Source: Prorocentrum cordatum (lineage: Eukaryota > Sar > Dinophyceae > Prorocentrales > Prorocentraceae). Taken from it: a stretch of DNA of 64,000 nt. A program made the translations under genes and the position numbers. The stretch spans positions 1 to 64,000 of the forward strand of contig CAUYUJ010018889.1 of NCBI GenBank assembly GCA_963575745.1. The letters are read 5' to 3'. The notes beneath the pieces are model-generated. The model had not been told where the DNA came from, did no database searches, and saw only the letters and a program-made list of their open reading frames with translations. Positions 49,149 through 59,399 of the stretch are shown one piece after another. Numbering within the stretch: position 1 is the stretch's first letter; each line of letters opens with the position of its first letter.

Positions 49149-49920
49149 TTAAGAATCCAGCGTTTACGGTTCAGACCTCCCTTTCGCCGTCGACTCCCAC
49201 GCTCCTCTAGCACGCGGCCGCGCTTGAATGCTGCAGGTCGCCCCGCAGGGCCCCGCAGCGGCCGCGGCCTCGTGCCCATACCGCGTGCGCGCGGAGGGCC
49301 GCGCGGCCGCAGGCGGCGCGAGGGGCGGAGCAGCAGCGGTGGCGGCTGGCGAGGCCGAAGAGGCGGGGAGATGAGCGTCGTTGAACCGATCCCTGTCCCC
49401 ACTGCCGTGGCCTCGGCCCCGTTGGCCGACTTACTCACGCAGATGGGAATATCTGATCCAGGGCTCCGCCCCCCCCACAGTGCTCATGGGAGCGGACCCC
49501 ACCCATCCCCCGCTTCATGGGTGCGCCCGTGAGCCGCGAATGGGATCGCCCCTCCCCCGTCCCCCTGTGGTTCTGGCCCCGTGGGCGAGGCGTGGTGGCG
49601 GGTGCCGGTGCCCCCCCTCCCCCTGTGGGTGCGGAGTGGTTGGTCGTCATCGTCGTCGTTGGTGGCGGCGGCTGCGGCGGCGTCGTCGTCATCGTAGTCG
49701 TCTTTCATCGTCGTCGTCGTCTTCCATCGTCATCCCCCGTCCCATCTGGGCATCCGGGGGGGGGGGGCTTGTCGAACCATGGGGCCTATGCCAATTCTGT
49801 TGGATTTCCCAAGGCCCATCCCCACATGGGAGGGATGGTCTGGCGGGGCTGAGATACCATGGTCCAGGGGGGATGGGAATTGGTTGGACGATGCTGAGAA
49901 GACGGAAGGAGCAAGAGGCC
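49149..49920. other. No recognisable gene; short CGTCGT microsatellite
   Basis: GC-rich sequence downstream of the membrane-protein gene. A (CGTCGT)n patch lies at about 49,640-49,725. No supported coding region. Confidence 0.5.
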
Positions 49921-49922
49921 AG

Positions 49923-52391
49923 CTAGCAGGAGGTCGGGCAGAGCAACGCGTGCGTCTCTTGACAGCCGCATGACACCGGGCAGATGGTCGTTATGGGCCG
50001 GAAGCCGTACAAATTGGTCTCCGCGCACAGGTTTCCGAATTGCCATGGATTTGGATCCGAGTCGTTGTACGACAGCATGGCCTGGGCAACCCCCGCGCAG
50101 CCGATGGTAGCTATGGCGTCAGACATAGTCTGGATCATGTGTTCTATGACCTCTGGCGGCCACGTGGTCTGCCGCAGACCATCCGTGTAGGCTTGGACCA
50201 GGTCTGTTCCCTGGTACCAGTCCGCCCCGTGGTACGTCCGCGGGGACTCGGGGGCCCAGTCCGAGCAGGTCATCCCGCCCAGGGTCTGCAGGTAGCGCTG
50301 CCCGGTGGTGCAGGCGGCGGGGCAGCCGTGCTCGGGAACGAAAAGGGCGAGCGCGCTGGCTGCGTGGTCGCAGCCGCAGGTGATCGGGCAGTACTGCCTG
50401 GCGCGGGTGCCGAACGTGCTCTCCTCGCCGCACCGGGGGCCCACGTCCACACAGGAGAGGAAGGGCCCTGCCGTGGGGGACTCGCCGCTCAGCGCTTCCG
50501 AGACGTCCAGGGAGTTCAGGACCTCCGAGACGGTGCCCCACAACTCGGAGCCTGGGTAGTCCAGATCATAGCACAAGATGTTCAGCTGGGAGGTGGCATC
50601 GGCCAGGTCCTGCCAAAGTTTGCCTTCCACCGTGAACCGGCTGCCTCTGAACCCGTACGCCAGGCTGCTTAAGGAGCCTTCGTAGCTGTCCAAAACCAGC
50701 TCGCTTGAATTCTCGATGAGGCTCCTGAACGCGCGATACTCATACTGGAGATCCAGGAACTCTGTGTCCGACACCCTGTCGTTGTAGTCGGGCCCAGGAT
50801 TGAAGGCGACCACCAGACCAGTGTTGTCGACGGTGGCGATGAAGTCCAGATTTCCGCCGCAAAGCTCTCGGCGCGCGTCTTCAAGGATGATCGACTGATC
50901 GCGCAGGAAGAAATCCGCCACCGCGCCAGCAGCGGGTGTGCGTCGGGTCTCTTCTTCACCAGTTACGGAGCAAAGAGCTTGGGCCCCCCGACGCAGCGAG
51001 CCCAAGGTGCGTTCACTTGTATGGCCAAGTCCCTGCGTGTTCTGGGCCTTCCAGGCAGAACATGCTCTAAAACACCAAGCCTGGGGAAGGGGGGGGGTCA
51101 AGAACCCTTCCTCGGGGCACCCCCTCCCCCACCCCCTCCAAGGCGACCCCCAGCCCCCCCGCCAGAGCGTGGTAGCGGAATCGCGCAGCAGCGCAAATGG
51201 ATAGTGAACGGAAGACAGCATGGCGACTATGAAGGCGATCGCGAGAACGGGCCTCACATCCAAGCCGCGCCATGAGCGGCTGCGAGGCTTGACCAAGGGG
51301 GCCATTGACGAGATCAGCAGCCGGACAGAGCGGGGCGCCAAGACTTCAAATGTAAGCTCGTCCAGCGAAAGGACGATTTCCAGCGCCAGGGCATTGAGCA
51401 GCAGATCGCCAAGCGAGAGCGTGGTGACAAGGTAGAGCGTGCCGCAGACAGCGAGCGAAACGCAGACCAAGGAGCGAACGCAAGCCACAGCGCAGAACAC
51501 GACCCTGCGGGGGCGCGACACCGCGTCCAGAACGAACCCGGCAGGGGTGTCAGATAATCTGGTGCGCCCGAATGGGAGCGAGAAGAGTGCCTGGCACAAG
51601 CTGATGATGCTGTAGATCTCTTTTAGCACCGCAAACCACCAGAGGATCAGCGCAAGGCAACACATCAGCTCACCAACGCTCAGATCGGATCCCGCAATGG
51701 AGTGAGGAAACCAATATCCGAGCGGGGGCGCTTCGTGGTAGTTCCTTTCTTCTTCGAGCGGGCTGTACTCACTGATCGCTGCTAGCCCACTAATTGGCCC
51801 GGAAGACAACGGAGCATCCCTGAAGGTGCACACCTTTCTGGCCAGAGATCGGTACGTGAGAGAATCCACAAACTTCACATTGTGCGCTATTGTCGTCCGC
51901 CAGTCTCGAAAGTCCTGGACTGTTGTCGAATCGATCGCCGGATGGGTCATGTCTAGAAGAAATAAGAAAACGCTATACACATACACTTTTGGCGCTCCGC
52001 GCGGATTTCTTGGATCTGCGCTGGACCCCCCTCCCTGGCGCACGGAGCGCGCCAGGGGCGGCGCCGGATGCGCCGACGAGGGGGTCCCAGGGCGGAGCCA
52101 AGAAATCCGCACGGAGCGCCAAAAGTTTATGTTGATGGCGCTTTTTCTTCGTCGAATGTTGTCGTTCACGATCAAGCAGAACGTCACCTGCACCACGATG
52201 TTGAGCAGGAGCGTGAACGCCGTGAATGCAGAGCCGCCTACTCCTACCTGCGGGCACCCGATGAGCACCGCGGCGTCCCACATGCCCCCGCCGAGGGCGA
52301 TCTCCTCCTGGAGGGGCAAAATATAGGTCGGGCATGTCCCCCTGCAGGGAGATTCTGCACGAGAATTAAAAAACAAAAAAAACAAAAAAAA

Positions 52392-52425
<34 letters not shown>

Positions 52426-52427
52426 AA
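49923..52427 (-). CDS. Polytopic membrane protein with Cys-rich C-terminal tail
   Basis: The 834-codon open frame includes non-coding parts. The likely first coding exon visible starts near 52,340, after a T-rich tract and CTCCCTGCAG; the poly-Phe start is translated T-tract. Hydrophobic segments: FTLLLNIVVQVTFCLIV, GELMCCLALILWWFAVL, VVFCAVACVRSLVCVSLAV with VTTLSLGDLLLNALALEIVL, and VLAIAFIVAMLSSVHYPFAL, about five TM helices. The C-terminal 250 residues carry paired Cys motifs ending CPITCGC and CPVSCGC, ShK-like, probably outside the membrane. Charged DELTFEVLAPRSVRLLI after TM4 is typical of a large dinoflagellate membrane-protein family I have seen without a named function. A 142-bp inverted-repeat element and a clear 3' splice site (TTTTCTTATTTCTTCTAG at 51,953-51,970) show that at least one intron is read through in this frame. 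A second may lie near 51,080-51,175 (CCCTTCCCCAG). Confidence 0.6.
51985..52126. mobile_element. Introner-like element with 29-bp terminal inverted repeats
   Basis: The left terminus ACTTTTGGCGCTCCGCGCGG and its continuation ATTTCTTGG are matched by the inverted right terminus ending CGGAGCGCCAAAAGT, with one mismatch over about 29 bp. The 142-bp element can fold almost end to end. It lies upstream (in gene sense) of the splice-acceptor-like site at 51,953, that is, within the probable intron of the membrane-protein gene. No target-site duplication is evident. Confidence 0.75.
52323..52348 (-). repeat. Dispersed 25-bp motif, copy 1
   Basis: ATAGGTCGGGCATGTCCCCC then TGCAGG. On the gene strand it reads CTGCAG, GGGGACATGCCCGACC, just after a T-rich tract. 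Related copies at 58,986, 59,372 and 60,011. Confidence 0.7.
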
Positions 52428-52430
52428 ACA
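52365..52430 (+). repeat. Poly-A tract with C interruptions
   Basis: AAAAAACAAAAAAAACAAAA followed by about 30 A. On the gene strand it forms a pyrimidine tract ahead of the presumed splice acceptor at about 52,345. Confidence 0.9.
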
Positions 52431-52552
52431 TATTCAAAAATAGTCCAAAACTACTCGCAAGATCGTCCCGGGACTACTTGCTGACTTTTCTTAAAGATTC
52501 CTCCTGCAGCGGGACAGGCCCGACTCGAGACAAGATGCAGAGCACAAACCTT

Positions 52553-52687
52553 CGGAGCGCCGCGCGGAGTTCTTGGATCTGCGCCGGACCCCTCTCCCTG
52601 GCACGCGGAGAGCGCGCCAGGGGCGCCGGAGCCGTCGCGGGGGGGGGGGGCTCCCGCGCAGATCCAACAAAATCCGCGCGGAGCTCC
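52553..52687. mobile_element. Second introner-like inverted-repeat element
   Basis: The left arm CGGAGCGCCGCGCGGAGTTC plus TTGGATCTGCGC is matched in inverse by GCGCAGATCCAACAAAATCC plus GCGCGGAGCTCC on the right, allowing small differences. The arms resemble those of the 51,985 element (GCGCGGA, TTCTTGGATCTGCGC shared). The centre contains CCCTCTCCCTGGCACGCGGA and a G-run. Confidence 0.65.
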
Positions 52688-52689
52688 CA

Positions 52690-53366
52690 CTTGTGGAGCC
52701 CAAAACCCGGACAGCAGAGAAAGCGAAGGGCCTGGCGAAGAACTCTGGAAGAACCTGGAGAGAGCTTCCGAAGGACTTTCTGGAGAGCTTCCGGGCACGC
52801 GTATTGGGAAACGCTCAGAAAATGCCCTTCGGGACACGCTGCCGCCTCGAGCAACTTGCGCTGAGGTGTGTGGACCACCGCCGGAAGGATCTCCAGGGCT
52901 ACCCTGCGGCTCCGGTTCCTTAATCTGAAACCCTCTTGGCTCTCTGCGAGCTATCCGGGAAAAATGTACGTTCATGCCGTGCTTTGTTCTTCGACTCCTC
53001 TGGGTCGAAGGCGACCTCGTCCGCCCACGTCACGTGCTTCGCCTTCGGCCACGTGCAGGAGCAGCAGGCAGGAGCGACCCGTGGTGCGCAGCTCCAGGGG
53101 GGCGCAGGGGGGGGGCCCGGACCCAAGCGCGCAGGCCGGTGCTGCCGCATCGCGCTCAGCGGTCGGAGAACTCCAGGGGCCCGCACCGGACCCCGAGATC
53201 CGACGGTGCCAGAAAAGGGCAGCATCACAACCAATCACAACCGGAGCCCCGGACCCCATCTTCCTGTGCCACTCTTCGAGACCCATCGATATGTGAGGGC
53301 CCTGGGGCCCGAAGAGGGGCGAAAACGCCCGCTGTGCAAAAAATGCAACGCCTGGAGCTCGGCTAG
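52690..53366 (-). other. Possible exons of a minus-strand gene (unresolved)
   Basis: Two patches look coding on the minus strand: AKHVTWADEVAFDPEESKNKARHE at about 53,040-52,970 and a Ser/Pro-rich stretch at 52,720-52,900. Between and beside them are repeat elements with splice-like ends. A plus-strand frame at 52,710-52,923 (WRELPKDFLESFRARVLG) is an alternative reading. I cannot decide strand or joins from sequence alone. Confidence 0.25.
53071..53175. mobile_element. Introner-like family 2, copy 1
   Basis: Matches the element at 53,385 over about 88 bp: GAGCGACCCGTGGTGCGC here against GAGTGACCTTTGGTGCGC there, then GGGGGGGC, ACCCAAGCGCGCAG, GCTGC and CGCATCGC. Its inverted right end is diverged. 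Confidence 0.6.
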
Positions 53367-53384
53367 ACGCAGGAGTGACCATGG

Positions 53385-53540
53385 GTAAGAGTGACCTTTG
53401 GTGCGCGGACCTTGGGGGGGCGCGAGGGTGCCAAACCCAAGCGCGCAGAACGCTGCTATCGCATCGCTCTCAAGGATCGGGGGGGGGGGGCCATGAGCCC
53501 GCGCACCAAAGGTCACCCCCCGGCGAAAGGGCACTCTTAC
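53385..53540. mobile_element. Introner-like family 2, copy 2, GTAAGAG at both ends
   Basis: The plus strand begins GTAAGAGTGACCTTTGGTGC. The right end, read on the minus strand, begins GTAAGAGTGCCCTTTCGCCG and rejoins GTGACCTTTGGTGCGCGG after an 18-nt insert. Each strand therefore starts with a GTAAGAG 5' splice-site consensus. A 25-bp near-identical direct repeat, CCGGCGAAA then GGCACTCT and ACGTGT, lies at the right end (53,520) and again at 53,573. Confidence 0.65.
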
Positions 53541-53910
53541 GTGTTCAGTCGAAGATCCCACGGAGAGTCGCTCCGGCGAAATGGCACTCTCACGTGTGGC
53601 CGACGCCTTCCCCGAGCCGCGCCCCGCCGCCGTGGCGCCGCCGCCCACGGCGCTGGCCGCCTCCCCGTCGCCCGGCGGGGGCAGCGCCAGCGGCGGGAGC
53701 ACCCGGCCGCCGCTGCCGCCGGAGGCGCTGCTGCTCTTGGAGGCCGCGGAGCCGGCGGCGGGGCGCCCGGGCGGGGGCGCGGCGCCCGGCTGCCCGGCCG
53801 CCGCGCGCGCCTCCAGCAGACGGAGAAAGAACCGGCACAAGCATATACAGTCGGGGCGTTGACCCAAGGAACCCTAGATAAGGAACGAGGCCCCTTTTTT
53901 CCATAAGTTA
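53541..53910 (-). other. Probable exon, Ala/Pro/Gly-rich, minus strand
   Basis: An open minus-strand segment (LLEARAAAGQPGAAPPPGRP, LPPLALPPPGDGEAASAVGG, ending SATRESAISPERLSVGSSTEH) directly preceding the GTAAGAG donor-like site at 53,540. Composition alone is weak evidence, but the exon-donor arrangement supports it. The plus strand is also open here. Confidence 0.3.
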
Positions 53911-54029
53911 AACTTCGATTTCCTATCGAAAACATAAGGAAAACCTGAGGCTAGCTGCGAAACACTTAAGGAACGCGGAGCCCCTCCCCAACCAAAAGGG
54001 TTCCTTCTTCAGGGCCCCGACTGTAAACC

Positions 54030-54175
54030 GTCGGGGCTCCACGTGGATCTCTCAAGGATCGGCGCCGGACCTCCCCCCCTCTGGGGCGCGGAGCGCGCCG
54101 GGGGCGGCGCTGCGGAGGCGCCGCCGGCAAGGGGGGGGCTCCGGCGCCGCTCCGAGGAAGCCGCGCCGAGCACCG
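54030..54175. repeat. GC-rich inverted-repeat segment, possibly a third introner-like copy
   Basis: GGATCGGCGCCGGACCTCCC on the left and GGGGGCTCCGGCGCCGCTCC on the right flank a centre with GCGGAGCGCGCCGGGGGCGG. It resembles the 52,553 element in layout but is diverged. Confidence 0.4.
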
Positions 54176-54424
54176 GAAGCGTTGTCGCACTCGGCGATTC
54201 GACACTGGGCGGCAAGGGGGGGGGCCGGGGGGGGGGTCTGGCGCCAGACCTCGGCTCAGTGCGGCTGTTCCCACCGGTGCGTCCCCTGGGAGAGAGACCC
54301 CGCCTGCTCGAAACAGGCGCCCGACAAAGCAGCCGAAGCCTACTCCAGAGGGGGGGGGCGTGCGAGGGCCCGCGCCGATCGGCAGAACAACGAGTAAGAA
54401 AACGACCACCGAGAGTTTTATGTT

Positions 54425-54620
54425 TGCGCATAGGAGGAGGAGGAGGAGGAGGAGGAGGAGGAGGAGGAGGAGGAGGAGGAGGAGGAGGAGGAGGAGGATG
54501 TAGAGGGGGAGGAGGTTGATGGGGGAGGAGGAGGAGGAGGAGGAGGAGGAGGAGGAGGAGGAGGAGGAGGAGGAGGAGCAGGGAGGAGGGCGGAGGGAGG
54601 AGGGAGGAGGTTTTTTCTTC
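54425..54620 (+). repeat. (GGA)n purine tract, 190 bp
   Basis: Nearly pure GGAGGA on the plus strand with a short interruption GTAGAGGGGGAGGAGGTTGA. Mirror-symmetric polypurine. Confidence 0.95.
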
Positions 54621-54762
54621 GTCGATCCAGGGCGGCGTCCAGCTTGTCCTCGAGCTCCCTGCGCAGAGCATCCACGGCGGCCTCCAGCTGCTGCTGGGTC
54701 ACGGGCTTGCCCTCGTCGGGCCGCCGGCTCCGGGGCGACCGCGTCATCGCCCTCCCGGACAT
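54621..54762 (-). other. Probable exon with a short coiled coil, minus strand
   Basis: VTQQQLEAAVDALRRELEDK and LDAALDRRRK give a convincing amphipathic helix, preceded by MSGRAMTRSPRSRRPDEGK. The frame then enters the CTC repeat, so the exon probably ends near 54,615. Could be the first exon of the minus-strand gene running toward 49.9 kb. Unproven. Confidence 0.4.
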
Positions 54763-54924
54763 CGCGCCGGGTCCGCTCCAGCGGGGGGGGGGGCTGCGAG
54801 GCCAGGCGGGGGCCCTGACCGTTGGATGCCAGAGCTTGAGCGCGCCTCTTTGTGTTCGGCGATGACGGGCGTCATGGGGGGGGGAAGTGGCGACCGAGTA
54901 GACTTGGCGGCGAGCGACGGGGGG

Positions 54925-55078
54925 GGAATGAAAAGGATATATAGCCTTCTCAGGAGGCGGCGGGGCTTCTCAGAGGCCCCCGGCCTTCTGAGAAATGCTT
55001 CCTGCTTCCGGGGGTAAGCTCCCAGACAACTTCTCAGAAGCCTGGGGGACTTCCGAGCCTTCTGAGAAGGCCCGCCCC
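54925..55078. repeat. Cluster of CTTCTGAGAAG-type palindromes
   Basis: CTTCTCAGGAGG, CTTCTCAGAGG, CCTTCTGAGAAATG, ACTTCTCAGAAGCC and CCTTCTGAGAAGGCC occur within 150 bp; the last two are near-perfect palindromes. Confidence 0.75.
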
Positions 55079-55382
55079 TACTCACTTCCCCCCTCGCTCG
55101 CCGCCGCTAGAGAGGTCGCTATCGATTTCGCCTCACATTCCACGACCTGTCGAACCGATTTGGGGCGCCGATCGGTCGCAACCCATCGCGACCCAAAAAA
55201 TCAGACATCCAACGTTTGGGAAAATCGAATCGGGGCTGCTGGCTCCCGCCGCGGAGCGGCTTGGGCGGAGCTCGGTCTCGAGCCCAGAAAATGGTTCCCC
55301 TTGGGCCTGCGAGGAGCGGTAGCCACAGACGGGAAGCTGGCGTCGGGAGTCGCACGTGACTGCACGAAGGGCGTCGGGCGGA
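55079..55382. other. No recognisable gene
   Basis: Mixed-composition sequence between the palindromes and the polypurine tract; no coding region supported. Confidence 0.45.
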
Positions 55383-55795
55383 AAGGGGGGGGAGGAGAAG
55401 GAAGAGGAGGAAGAGGAGGAGAAGGAGGAGGAGGAGGAAGAGGAGCAGGTGGAGGAGGGGGAGAAGGAGGAGGAGGGGGAGGGGGGAGAAGGAGGAGAGG
55501 AGGAGAGGAGGAGGAGGAAGAGGAGGAAGAGGGGGAGGAGGGGGAGGAGGGGGAGGGGGAGGGGAGTACTTAAGGAGGAGAAGGAAGGAGGAGGAGAAGA
55601 GGAGAGGAGGAAGAGGGGAGGAGGGGGGAGGAGGGGGAGGAGGAGGAGGAGGAGGAGGAGGAGGAGGAGGAGGATGTGGAGGGGGAGGAGGGGGAGGGGA
55701 GGAGGAGGAGGAGGAGGAGGAGGAGGAAGAGGAGAACAAGGAGGAGGAGGAGGAGGAGAACAAGGAGGCGGAGGAGGAGTGGGGGTCAGCGTTAA
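55383..55795 (+). repeat. Polypurine tract, 410 bp
   Basis: GGAGGAGGA/GAAGAGG mix with almost no pyrimidines on the plus strand (one break, AGTACTTAAGG, near 55,565). Glu/Gly/Arg- or Pro/Ser/Leu-rich frames are artefacts. Confidence 0.95.
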
Positions 55796-55939
55796 GAGTG
55801 GGTGTCCCACCAGCTGTCGCTGCAATTGCTTTATTAATACGGCGCGCGAGCAGGATTCCCATAAACGCAGGTCTACAGATTCTTCCTCATTTCTCCTCTA
55901 CTCATGGCGGTCCTGAACTGTAAGACGATCCAGTCGATC

Positions 55940-57720
55940 TTCAAGCCCCCGTAGAACCTCACGAACTGATATGCCCAGATACTCTGCTACGAAGACATCC
56001 GAAATCCCTGTTGTTCCCCTTCCCTTTGTTCACGAATGGTGCGGGCCTCAGAATTCCAGTGACATACATGTGCCACGATACTGTCAGGATAATGCATAGC
56101 GTTCCTTGCAATATGCCCAGCATATCGACGCAATCTCCTCCAGGCCACGACATCCAGATCATGAATGTTATTGCTGTTTTTCATTATTCTGGCTTCCCCC
56201 GAACAGCCTTAGCGCAGTGTTCGCGTTCATCAGGTAGACGGGGCCACCAAAGCTGACGTGCGAATTGCTTGGTCTGGGCGGCCCTTAGTGCTAGAGCCTG
56301 TCTCCGACTAAGATGCCACAGTGCGCAACTCCAAAAGGAAGACGCCTGGACAACTTAGTGAAAACGTCGAAAGTGTGCATTCCGTGAGTTCGATCTGGAC
56401 GCCAACAAATTCTCAACATTTCCAACTGCAGATGTAGCCGTGAAAGTCTTCGCCTTGATGTCCTGGTCCAGCTGGCCGCTCGCATTCATCCACACTCCCG
56501 TTATCTTAAGAGACTGATCACTTCCCAAGGCTGTGACCTCCCTCCATATTTCCTGCAGCGCAGCGATTCATCCGTCTGGCTGGCGAGCAGCTTGGTCCGA
56601 TCTGCAGGTAGCTGCCAGCCATGTGTCGCCAAAACCTTTTTCTCAACTTCGCCCATCTCTCCTTGGACTCCTCAATTGGCATTCCCAAGATGACGACGTG
56701 ATCACTCCACACAATGAAGGGGATAAGCTTCGCATAGCAAACACGGCACCATTTCTCACGATGATGAAGACAATAAGCCACATCCAAGAGAGTAGCTTCT
56801 GGTCCTCCGCCCACACATTCTTGCCAAATGCAGCGCAGGCAATCCGCCAACAGATTTCGAGAAACAACCAACAAAACAAAAACGCAGAACCAGCCCGTTG
56901 AGGAGTACCCCGTGCAATGCGCTCCGTCGTGACCGTATTTCCGCACCAGTGCATGTTACACCGAATCGAGCGCACGTGTCTCCAAAACCAGGCGCATATA
57001 TGAGGTGGCACTCCTCTCCGTTCAAGACTCTGCAGCAGTCGCAAGTGAGAAACAGTATCAAAAGCTTTGGGAATGTCCGCCGACGAGCAAACGCAGCCCG
57101 ACCCGCCCTGCATTCTCTTCTGCGCCATATAAGCAGAAGAATGAACACCATATCCACAACTGAATGCCCTTCTCGATAATCAGATTGCCACGGCGCATGA
57201 TCAATGATTTTTCGTCGATGGATTCGAGAAGGGACCCTCCAACCGCCTTCGGGGGCACGGGTAAAATAGCAAGCGGACGAAGATCATGGGACCGAGAGAC
57301 TAGAAGTTCTTTGGGTACAAGAGCGGGGTCAGCAATAGTCCGTTGAGTATCCATAAGCATGTGTGGTTCGTACCCTGGTACCTATGATAAACATCTCTTT
57401 TCTCCCATGGCAGCATGAGCAACATCCTGAGCAAGTCGAGCCGGCATGATGGTACAAAACTCTCCACGCAAATCACGTGCCACTGCCTGCTTGATGGTCC
57501 AGATCGGGTTGGTGGCCTCAATGTCTTTGGTCGGCAGCACCGCGCGCATCGGCACTGTTGGCCAGCCCTCGTCACTTGCAGCAACATCAGGACAACAAAG
57601 AGCACGTGTATGTGTCAAGCCAGGAGTGGCGGGTGAACACAGGTAGCCACTGTCAACGCCTGCGTTCGCAAGCCTATCAACCTCGATTACAACAGCGACG
57701 GACATGGCGAAAGCGAACAC
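55940..57720 (-). pseudogene. Decayed LINE reverse transcriptase
   Basis: RT pieces in three frames on the minus strand, in correct order. From 5': AVARDLRGEFCTIMPARLAQ (about 57,480), DLRPLAILPVPPKAVGGSLLESIDEKSLI (about 57,280-57,195), DIPKAFDTVSHLRLLQSLERRGVP (motif A, about 57,010-57,080), RGTPQRAGSAFLF (motif B region), IVWSDHVVILGM (motif C position, about 56,680-56,710) and a C-terminal VVAWRRLRRYAGHIARNAMH (about 56,095-56,145). Motif C reads SDH instead of a DD pair, and frames change several times, so it is dead. It differs from both the left-edge element and the giant element. Confidence 0.7.
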
Positions 57721-58630
57721 GACCGAGCTTAGCTACATATGATAGTCACCGATCTGAGGTACCACGCCCTAGAGTCAGCTACTGCCCACTGCCCCGTAAC
57801 TTGCACGACTACTGGATCAGTCATCTTCAACAGCAAAATCATGTATCACATGTTCATTCTTATAGAGTAGTGCTAATTCAAGTAGCTGTACTAACCCGTG
57901 CCATTCAGAACAAATAGAAGACGCCCCAGGAAGCACGCGGCGCGACAGAGCAGTCATTTCCGTGCCCCGATCATCGCACACTACACATCCACACCCAGCA
58001 CGTTGACCCGCAGAGGTGCACTGTGGAAGATACCGAAGCTGGTACCGTGCAGCTGTCTTTCACCAGGGGGGGCACTAGCACCTGATACGTGATGCAGGTA
58101 GACGGTATTCGAACATGTGATTGCGGTACCATGCAGAAGTACGGGGCGATTGAACAGATGGTATGTGCGTGTGAGCTGCCATTTGAGATGGATAATGCGC
58201 ATTGCTTTCGACATTTTTTATACCTCCTCGGCATGTTCGCTGTCAGTCGCCTCCGCCTGCTGTCTGTATCTGGCGGAGGCGCCCACTGATGCGTCCTGGG
58301 CCCACGTGTCCAACGCACGGGCATCTCAAATGCTCCGTTCCTCTGCTTGCGTCACGCTTTCCTGGAATGCTGATCAAATGCCGGATGGGTGGCTTGACAA
58401 CTTCTGAGGCCTTCCCACCACAACAGGAGATTCCATGCTCAAGCTATCTATGTATCACTGTGATCCTCTTCCGTAGTCGCGGCAGGTCACGAGTCGCTGA
58501 TCTGGTTAGGCAGCTGCTCTGCGTTGCTTTAGGCCAGCACTCGGGCATCCAAGACGAGCGCTCAAGGGCGCGCAGACGCAAGTGAGGCTCGGCGGAACAG
58601 GAGCGGGCATAGACTGATGGACCCTGATAC
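57721..58630. other. No recognisable gene, possibly the 5' part of the decayed LINE
   Basis: Moderate GC, several short open frames on both strands with no domain. Position upstream of the dead LINE makes a decayed 5' part plausible. Confidence 0.35.
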
Positions 58631-58659
58631 GTTTCTGCATTAGCATCTCCAAGAATAAG

Positions 58660-58980
58660 GTAAGAGGGAAGAGCAAGGAAGAGTCAGGATAAGAAGAGGC
58701 GGGGCAGGGGGGAGGAGCGAGGAGGAGCATGGGGACGGGGGGGGAGGTAGAGGAGAGGAGGGGAGGGGGACAAGAAGGAAAAAGGAGGGAAGAAAGCAGA
58801 GCGGGGAGAAGGTAGGAAGAGAAGAGAGGATGGAGGAGGAAGTGGAGGAGTATGGAGGAAGGAGGAGGGATGGAGGGGAGGAGAGGACGAGGAGAATGGA
58901 AGAGGAAGGGAAGATGGGAGGAGGGGAGGAGGGCAGGCCAGGAGGAAAAGGGATCAGGAAAGACGGGGGAGCAGGGCGCA
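58660..58980 (+). repeat. Degenerate purine-rich tract
   Basis: GGAGGAGGGGAGG-like sequence with AAGAAG interruptions; the frames through it are repeat-driven. Confidence 0.8.
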
Positions 58981-58985
58981 AAGGT

Positions 58986-59012
58986 TAGGTCGGGCCTGTC
59001 CCCCCTACACGG
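58986..59012 (+). repeat. Dispersed 25-bp motif, copy 2
   Basis: TAGGTCGGGCCTGTCCCCCC then TACACGG; an A-rich stretch begins about 20 bp after. Confidence 0.7.
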
Positions 59013-59039
59013 GAATTTTGGTCGAAGAAAATCTATTTC

Positions 59040-59210
59040 CTTGAATATATGTATATATATATATATATATATATACATACATGTGTATATATATGTATGT
59101 ATGTATATATTTGTGCACCAATAAATATATATACAAATACATACGTACATACATACATACATACAGACATACATACATACATACATATAGACATACATAC
59201 ATACATACAT

Positions 59211-59245
<35 letters not shown>

Positions 59246-59295
59246 TACATACAGACAGGCAGACAGACAGACATACATACACAGATATATAAGGT
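59040..59295. repeat. (AT)n, (ACAT)n and (ACAG)n microsatellites
   Basis: TATATATATA at 59,050-59,075, ACATACATAC at 59,130-59,215 and ACAGACAGAC at 59,210-59,275. Confidence 0.95.
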
Positions 59296-59371
59296 CAAAA
59301 AGTAATTCATATATTGAACCTTACTTTTTGAATGAACAAAAACTATGTTCTTACTATGTCTGAATGTTCCA

Positions 59372-59396
59372 CCTGTAGAAGGACATGCCCGACCTA
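59372..59396 (-). repeat. Dispersed 25-bp motif, copy 3 (inverted)
   Basis: CCTGTAGAAGGACATGCCCG then ACCTA on the plus strand, inverse of the other copies. With the copy at 58,986 it brackets the ACAT/ACAG microsatellites. Confidence 0.7.
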
Positions 59397-59399
59397 GCG

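Noticed and set aside
49381-49926. Plus-strand frame of 181 codons
   Set aside because: Arg/Ser-rich through a CGTCGT patch, no domain, downstream of the membrane-protein gene.
51985-52126. Classical DNA-transposon MITE with target-site duplication
   Set aside because: Inverted arms are clear, but I see no matching direct repeat flanking them; the introner reading fits the splice-acceptor context better.
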